Source of the DNA: Bin87 sp965197635 | GTDB lineage: Bacteria; Chloroflexota; Dehalococcoidia; Lucifugimonadales; UBA3495 | Direction of reading: 5' to 3' | Assembly: GCA_965197635.1 (NCBI GenBank) | Contig: OZ240218.1 | Location: 1,302,001-1,366,000, forward strand | DNA: 64,000 bases | In this document: positions 60,749 to 64,000 of the stretch, one piece after another | How positions within the stretch are numbered: position 1 is the first letter of the stretch | Layout: each line of letters begins with the position of its first letter | The notes under the pieces: model-generated | What the model was told of the DNA's origin: nothing | The model's input: only the letters and a program-made list of their open reading frames with translations | Databases searched by the model: none | Position numbers and translations under genes: made by a program

Positions 60749-61339
60749 TTACGGAGGAGGCGCGTGAAATTCCTCAACCTGCCGCAGGTAGTTGCGGAGT
60801 AGGTCGTGCCCAACGACGGTCATGATGGATTCGGGGTGAAACTGGACGCCCTCCACCGGCAGTTCCTTGTGGCGAACGCCCATTACCAGGCCGTTGTCGG
60901 TCCAGGCGGTGGCTTCGAGGAAGTCGGGCAGGGTGTCGGGATAGATGACCAGGCTGTGGTAGCGGATGGCCTCGAAGGGGTTGGGCAGGCCCTCGAAGAC
61001 GCCCTTGCCGTCGTGGTGGATCATCGAGGTCTTGCCGTGGCGAATTTCGCCGGCGCGGTCCACAGTTGCGCCGTAGGCATCCCCAATGCACTGGTGGCCG
61101 AGGCAGACGCCCAGCACGGGCAGCTTGGGGCCGAAATGGCGAATGACGTCGTTGGAGATGCCGGCTTCCCGGGGCGTGCAGGGGCCGGGCGAGACCACTA
61201 TGCCCTCGGGCTGCATGGCCTCGATGTCCTCGATGGTGGCCTTGTCGTTGCGGATTACCTCAACCTCCGCGCCCAGTTCGCAGAGGTACTGGTAGAGGTT
61301 GTAGGTGAAACTGTCGTAGTTGTCGATAAGAAGCAGCAT
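60749..61339 (-). CDS. trpG: Anthranilate synthase glutaminase component
   Basis: A 196-residue class I glutamine amidotransferase supplying ammonia to TrpE (or to PabB for folate). It opens MLLLIDNYDSFTYNLYQYL. The nucleophile Cys is in PVLGVCLGHQCIGDAYGATV (about residue 79), and the His-Glu pair is in GVQFHPESIMT. TrpG and PabA cannot be separated by sequence alone. The nearby trpE with a Trp T-box argues for anthranilate synthesis, perhaps amphibolic. It lies 55 bases after a small unknown gene on the same strand. Confidence 0.9.
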   Translation of the reverse strand: MLLLIDNYDSFTYNLYQYLCELGAEVEVIRNDKATIEDIEAMQPEGIVVSPGPCTPREAGISNDVIRHFGPKLPVLGVCLGHQCIGDAYGATVDRAGEIRHGKTSMIHHDGKGVFEGLPNPFEAIRYHSLVIYPDTLPDFLEATAWTDNGLVMGVRHKELPVEGVQFHPESIMTVVGHDLLRNYLRQVEEFHAPPP

Positions 61340-61395
61340 AGATCCCTCTTGTGGTTCCGCTCGCCTATGTATAGCGGTCTGTTTTGAGATTGGGA

Positions 61396-61686
61396 TTAGC
61401 GGCGCATCGCCTTACGTCGCAATCTTCTGTAAACCGTCCAAGTTTGGTCACCCATATCAATGCGGTATCTAAATGTCCGCCCTTTGAAATGAAGTTGACC
61501 GCCGGGTTCAGGGTAGTCAATTAATCTTGTTCCGTGACTACCCGGCACACTGGCAAACTCATCCAGCACCCACCGCGGTATTTTTGTAGCATTTCGGTTG
61601 TTGCCAATGAGTTCCCAATCGAGCACAATTTCGCTCCTACGTTGTGCCGGCGTTGTTCCAAGTAATTGCCTGATTTTCCGAAGCAT
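61396..61686 (-). CDS. Small basic protein, function unknown
   Basis: I do not recognise this 96-residue protein. It reads MLRKIRQLLGTTPAQRRSEI, then NNRNATKIPRWVLDEFASVP, a beta-rich LIDYPEPGGQLHFKGRTFRY RIDMGDQTWTVYRRL and a strongly basic end RRKAMRR. The last part looks like a small beta barrel with a positive face. It overlaps the stop of the VOC gene by one base, so it is likely part of the trpE-VOC-unknown-trpG series. It may have inserted later between trpE and trpG. Confidence 0.6.
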   Translation of the reverse strand: MLRKIRQLLGTTPAQRRSEIVLDWELIGNNRNATKIPRWVLDEFASVPGSHGTRLIDYPEPGGQLHFKGRTFRYRIDMGDQTWTVYRRLRRKAMRR

Positions 61687-62126
61687 CAGTACAGATCCAC
61701 CAGTTCGAGCCAGTTGCCATCAGGATCCTGGCAGTAGGACGCCTTGCGGAGCAGGTTGCCGGCGTCGTCGTACATCGGGACGGGAGGCGTGGGATAGGTT
61801 AGGCCGCGGTTGCGGGTGTTTTCGTAGAAGGCGTCGATGTCCTCGACGTAGAAAGCGAGATGTGCGGCGCGGACGTCGTTCTTGTCGAAGTCGGCGTAAC
61901 CGCCTTCCGGGTTGATGTACTGGATCAGCTCAAGCTGGTGCCCGTCGCCCATGTCGAAGAAAGCGCCCCTGATGTGGGTGTCCGGGAAGCCGAGGAGGGT
62001 GGCGGGGAAGTCGCCGGTCCGCTCGGTGCGCATGGTCAGGGTGAGGCCGAGCACGTCGCTGTAGAAGGCGACGGCGGCCTCCAGGTCTTTGACGATGAAG
62101 CCGGTGTGGAAGAAGGATTTGAGCAT
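61686..62126 (-). CDS. VOC-family (glyoxalase-like) protein
   Basis: A 146-residue vicinal oxygen chelate protein. Two beta-alpha-beta modules appear: FFHTGFIVKDLEAAVAFYSD VLGLTL, with the first metal His, and LAFYVEDIDAFYENTRNRGL to YCQDPDGNWLELVDLY, with the second His/Glu. GHQLELIQYINPEGG gives the middle Glu. It resembles lactoylglutathione lyase-like and dioxygenase-like members; the reaction is unknown. It stands between trpE and the small gene at 61396. No link to tryptophan is known. Confidence 0.8.
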   Translation of the reverse strand: MLKSFFHTGFIVKDLEAAVAFYSDVLGLTLTMRTERTGDFPATLLGFPDTHIRGAFFDMGDGHQLELIQYINPEGGYADFDKNDVRAAHLAFYVEDIDAFYENTRNRGLTYPTPPVPMYDDAGNLLRKASYCQDPDGNWLELVDLY

Positions 62127-62195
62127 TTTGGCCTCCGGTTTTTACATCGATTTACAGGATGCACGGGATTGCGCTAGCAGGCGCGGATGACCGCA

Positions 62196-62231
62196 AAGGT
62201 TACGAGATTGCCACGCTGCGCTCGCAATGAC
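62196..62231. repeat. Dispersed repeat, ACGAGATTGCCACGCTGCGCTCGCAATGAC type
   Basis: GGTTACGAGATTGCCACGCT and GCGCTCGCAATGACAG between the VOC gene and trpE. Variants lie at 59440-59470, 57196-57262, 36505-36535 and 31505-31520. Repeats of this inverted-tip kind (CGTCATTGCGAG...) are widely scattered in bacterial intergenic DNA. Confidence 0.6.
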
Positions 62232-62238
62232 AGCGAGG

Positions 62239-63699
62239 TCAGGCGACGCCCTCGGCTACGTCGATGGCGCGCATCATGGCGCCGGACTTGTGGAGGGTTT
62301 CCATGTATTCGTCCTCGGCCACGCTGTCGGCGACCACGCCGCCGCCGGCCTGGACGTACATCACGCCGTCCTTGAAGATGCCGGTGCGCAAGACGAGGGC
62401 GGTGTCCATGTTGCCGTTGTAGCTGAAGTAGGCGACGGCGCCACCATAGGGGCCACGGCGTTCCTGTTCGACCTCGGCGATGATCTCCATGGCACGGATT
62501 TTGGGAGCGCCGGACACGGTGCCAGCGGGGAAGCAGGCGCGGAGCGCGTCGTAGGTGGTCATGTCGGGACGCAGTTGGCCTTCGACGTGGGACACCAGGT
62601 GCATCACGTGGGAGAACCGTTCCACGTCCATGAACTGGGTTACATTAACAGTGCCGGGGACGCTGACGCGGCCGATGTCGTTGCGGCCCAGGTCCAGCAG
62701 CATGATGTGTTCGGCGCGTTGCTTTTCGCTGCCTTTCAACTCTTCTTCAAGGGCGGCATCCTCGGCTGGCGTCTGGCCACGGGGTCGAGTGCCGGCGATG
62801 GGGTGCGTTGCGACGGCGCCGTCGTGGACGGTGGCGACGGTTTCAATGGCGGCGCCGACGATTTGGAAGCCGTTCAGGTCCAGGTAGTACATATAGGGCG
62901 ACGGGTTGCTCCCCCGCAGAGCGCGGTACACCTGGAAGGGGTGGGCGTCGGTGCGCCGGCTAAAGCGTTGAGAGTTGACCACCTGGATCACGTCGCCGGC
63001 ATAGATGTACTCGATGCACTTCTCTATCGCTGCCTCGTATTCGGGGACGGTGAAGTTTGAAGCGGTTTCGCTTCCGGAGGGGAGACTCGGCGTTGCCAGC
63101 AACTCGGGCGGGATCTCCAACGGGCGGGACAGGCGGTCCACCATGCGCTCGATCTTGGCAGTCGCGGCTTCGTAAGCGGCGTCAATGTCGCCATCGTCCA
63201 GTCGGGCGTGGCTGACCACCTTGATGTCGTGGCGCAGGTGGTCGAACACCAGTAGCGTGTCGGTGAACATGAACACCGACTCGGGCAGGCCCTGGGGGTC
63301 GGAATCGGGCATGGGGACGCGAGGCTCAAAGTAATGCACCGCGTCGTAGGCGACGTAGCCCACTCCTCCGCCGTGGAAGGGAGGCAAGCCCTCCACCGGC
63401 ACCAGTTGGTAGGAGTCCATCTCCCGCTGCACCAGTGTCAGCGGGTCAACCTGCCCGGAGGGCTGGTCGGCGCCGGTGCTGAACACGTCGTAGGGTTCGG
63501 TACCGATGAAGCTGTAGCGGCCGATCCGCTCGCCTCCGGCAACCGATTCCAGCAGGAATGAATAGGGTGGACGGGCGACTTTCAGGTAGGCCGAGACCGG
63601 AGTCTCAAGGTCGGCGTTGATAGCGCTGTACACCGGGCACAGGTTGCCCTGGCCGGCCAGCGCGCGGACTTGTTCCAGCGTGGGGTAGTAGTTACTCAC
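62239..63699 (-). CDS. trpE: Anthranilate synthase component I
   Basis: First step of tryptophan synthesis: chorismate to anthranilate, with TrpG supplying ammonia. The 486 residues have the feedback-site element ETPVSAYLKVARPPYSFLLE SV (LLES) near residue 35, YIYAGDVIQVVNSQRFSRRT, IAGTRPRGQTPAEDAALEEE, LLDLGRNDIGRVSVPGTV and FPAGTVSGAPKIRAMEIIAE, which carry the chorismate-binding and Mg-binding residues. It is the first gene after the T-box leader (63735-63955) and so should be induced when charged tRNA-Trp is scarce. Confidence 0.95.
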   Translation of the reverse strand: MSNYYPTLEQVRALAGQGNLCPVYSAINADLETPVSAYLKVARPPYSFLLESVAGGERIGRYSFIGTEPYDVFSTGADQPSGQVDPLTLVQREMDSYQLVPVEGLPPFHGGGVGYVAYDAVHYFEPRVPMPDSDPQGLPESVFMFTDTLLVFDHLRHDIKVVSHARLDDGDIDAAYEAATAKIERMVDRLSRPLEIPPELLATPSLPSGSETASNFTVPEYEAAIEKCIEYIYAGDVIQVVNSQRFSRRTDAHPFQVYRALRGSNPSPYMYYLDLNGFQIVGAAIETVATVHDGAVATHPIAGTRPRGQTPAEDAALEEELKGSEKQRAEHIMLLDLGRNDIGRVSVPGTVNVTQFMDVERFSHVMHLVSHVEGQLRPDMTTYDALRACFPAGTVSGAPKIRAMEIIAEVEQERRGPYGGAVAYFSYNGNMDTALVLRTGIFKDGVMYVQAGGGVVADSVAEDEYMETLHKSGAMMRAIDVAEGVA

Positions 63700-63734
63700 G
63701 ATTTTATTCCCAGTGGGTTTGGTGCCGGTGGCAA

Positions 63735-63955
63735 AAGAAAAAGCCCGTCCCCCTGAGGGACGAGCCTGAAGGCCGCAATGCCACCCTGCATACGGTGTTT
63801 TACGGGCAGTTAACGCAGCCCACGCGGCCTGGCCTACTGGCGTTTAGCGTTCGGCAGGCGGCTCCGGGGTCCATTCGGCGTCTGCGCCTGGCGCCGGTTC
63901 GCAGCTAACCCGGCTCTCTGGGCCTCGCTGGACGCGTACTATTCCCCTTCACGGC
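63735..63955 (-). promoter_or_regulatory. T-box riboswitch leader, tryptophan type
   Basis: On the minus strand from 63955: AATAGTACGCG, then the stem I signature AGAGAGCCGGG (63919 on), the loop GAACCGGCG, GAATGGACC with TGG (63873-63871) in specifier position, the T-box sequence AGGGTGGCATTGCGG (63787-63773) and a terminator ending in TTTTTC. The antiterminator bulge TGGC pairs with an acceptor end GCCA, and bacterial tRNA-Trp has G73. Uncharged tRNA-Trp should stabilise the antiterminator and let trpE be transcribed. A TACAAT (63988-63983) upstream may be the -10. Confidence 0.88.
63736..63765 (-). terminator. Intrinsic terminator of the T-box leader
   Basis: GCTCGTCCC-TCAGGG-GGACGGGC stem (63765-63743) followed by TTTTTC (63742-63737). 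The CGTCCCT arm is the part that would otherwise pair in the antiterminator. It ends about 40 bases before the trpE start codon. Confidence 0.88.
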
Positions 63956-64000
63956 TTTTGGTTATTCTGATGTGCGGCATCAATTGTATGGTGGGACGTT

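Noticed and set aside
1..64000. tRNA, rRNA, tmRNA, RNase P or SRP RNA genes
   Set aside because: Intergenic stretches were scanned by eye for T-arm (GTTCGA) patterns and other conserved blocks. The only hits were the repeats containing TTCGACAGG, which have no cloverleaf around them.

Overview
The window is about 61% G+C by eye and gene-dense. Its gene content looks like a Chloroflexota genome of the Dehalococcoidia/SAR202 kind. The pointers are three Uma2-family proteins, PaREP1/HEPN-like proteins, a pair of TIM-barrel amidohydrolases, a PrpD-like protein, split biotin-dependent carboxylases, a T-box in front of trpE, and many PIN-domain modules. This taxonomic call is an inference from gene content. 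Several single-base frameshifts, one of them in the essential gene alaS, suggest a metagenome assembly or long-read data with homopolymer errors, alongside real decay.

Layout. 1-3.4 kb (+): Uma2, galU, a small Lrp/AsnC-type domain and an acyl-CoA dehydrogenase. 3.4-4.2 kb (-): an HTH protein and a membrane/coiled-coil protein behind a clean sigma-70-like promoter that carries a palindrome. 4.3-8.5 kb (-): alaS (frameshifted), an AbrB/PIN toxin-antitoxin pair and ruvX. 8.6-10.4 kb (-): an AAA ATPase plus DUF4276-like effector. 10.4-12 kb (-): CMD-family protein and SIS sugar isomerase. 12.1-19.6 kb (+): Uma2, then an amidohydrolase/PaREP1 cassette present twice around a decayed secreted protease, then a methyltransferase, a NYN nuclease and Uma2. 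19.6-23.6 kb: ridA, an IS66-derived MITE, nadE and an MFS transporter. 23.6-25.4 kb (-): intact DUF3226 protein with a wrecked AAA ATPase partner. 25.5-36.5 kb (-): uvrA, a PIN module, a biotin carboxylase and biotin carrier, recO, recR, a DUF2283/DUF4258-like pair, ybaB, dnaX and a CopG-type antitoxin. 36.5-40.3 kb (+): a second, A+T-richer AAA ATPase/partner module, then a GatC-like protein and an amidase.

40.4-52.0 kb is a graveyard of insertion sequences: IS66, IS701, an IS630 remnant, IS4, a second IS630-like remnant, IS110, a DDE fragment, and an IS1380 copy invaded by IS110, itself invaded by IS256, whose transposase gene holds a 23-bp dispersed repeat. A secreted HNH nuclease gene is trapped between IS66 and IS701.

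52.2-56.0 kb (+) is an operon for a methylcrotonyl-CoA-carboxylase-like enzyme with a separate biotin carrier. It is followed by a Gfo/Idh/MocA oxidoreductase (+) and then, on the minus strand, a PrpD-like protein, a PIN module, rtcB, trpG, a short unknown gene, a VOC protein and trpE. The window ends in a T-box leader whose specifier (TGG) and discriminator-pairing base both fit tRNA-Trp.

Themes: (1) three separate ATPase-plus-effector modules of the OLD/AbiL type, one decayed, are the best candidates for defence systems; (2) toxin-antitoxin-like pairs sit inside or against housekeeping operons (alaS-ruvX, ybaB-recR, uvrA); (3) the mobile elements are nested with readable target duplications, so the order of invasion can be reconstructed.
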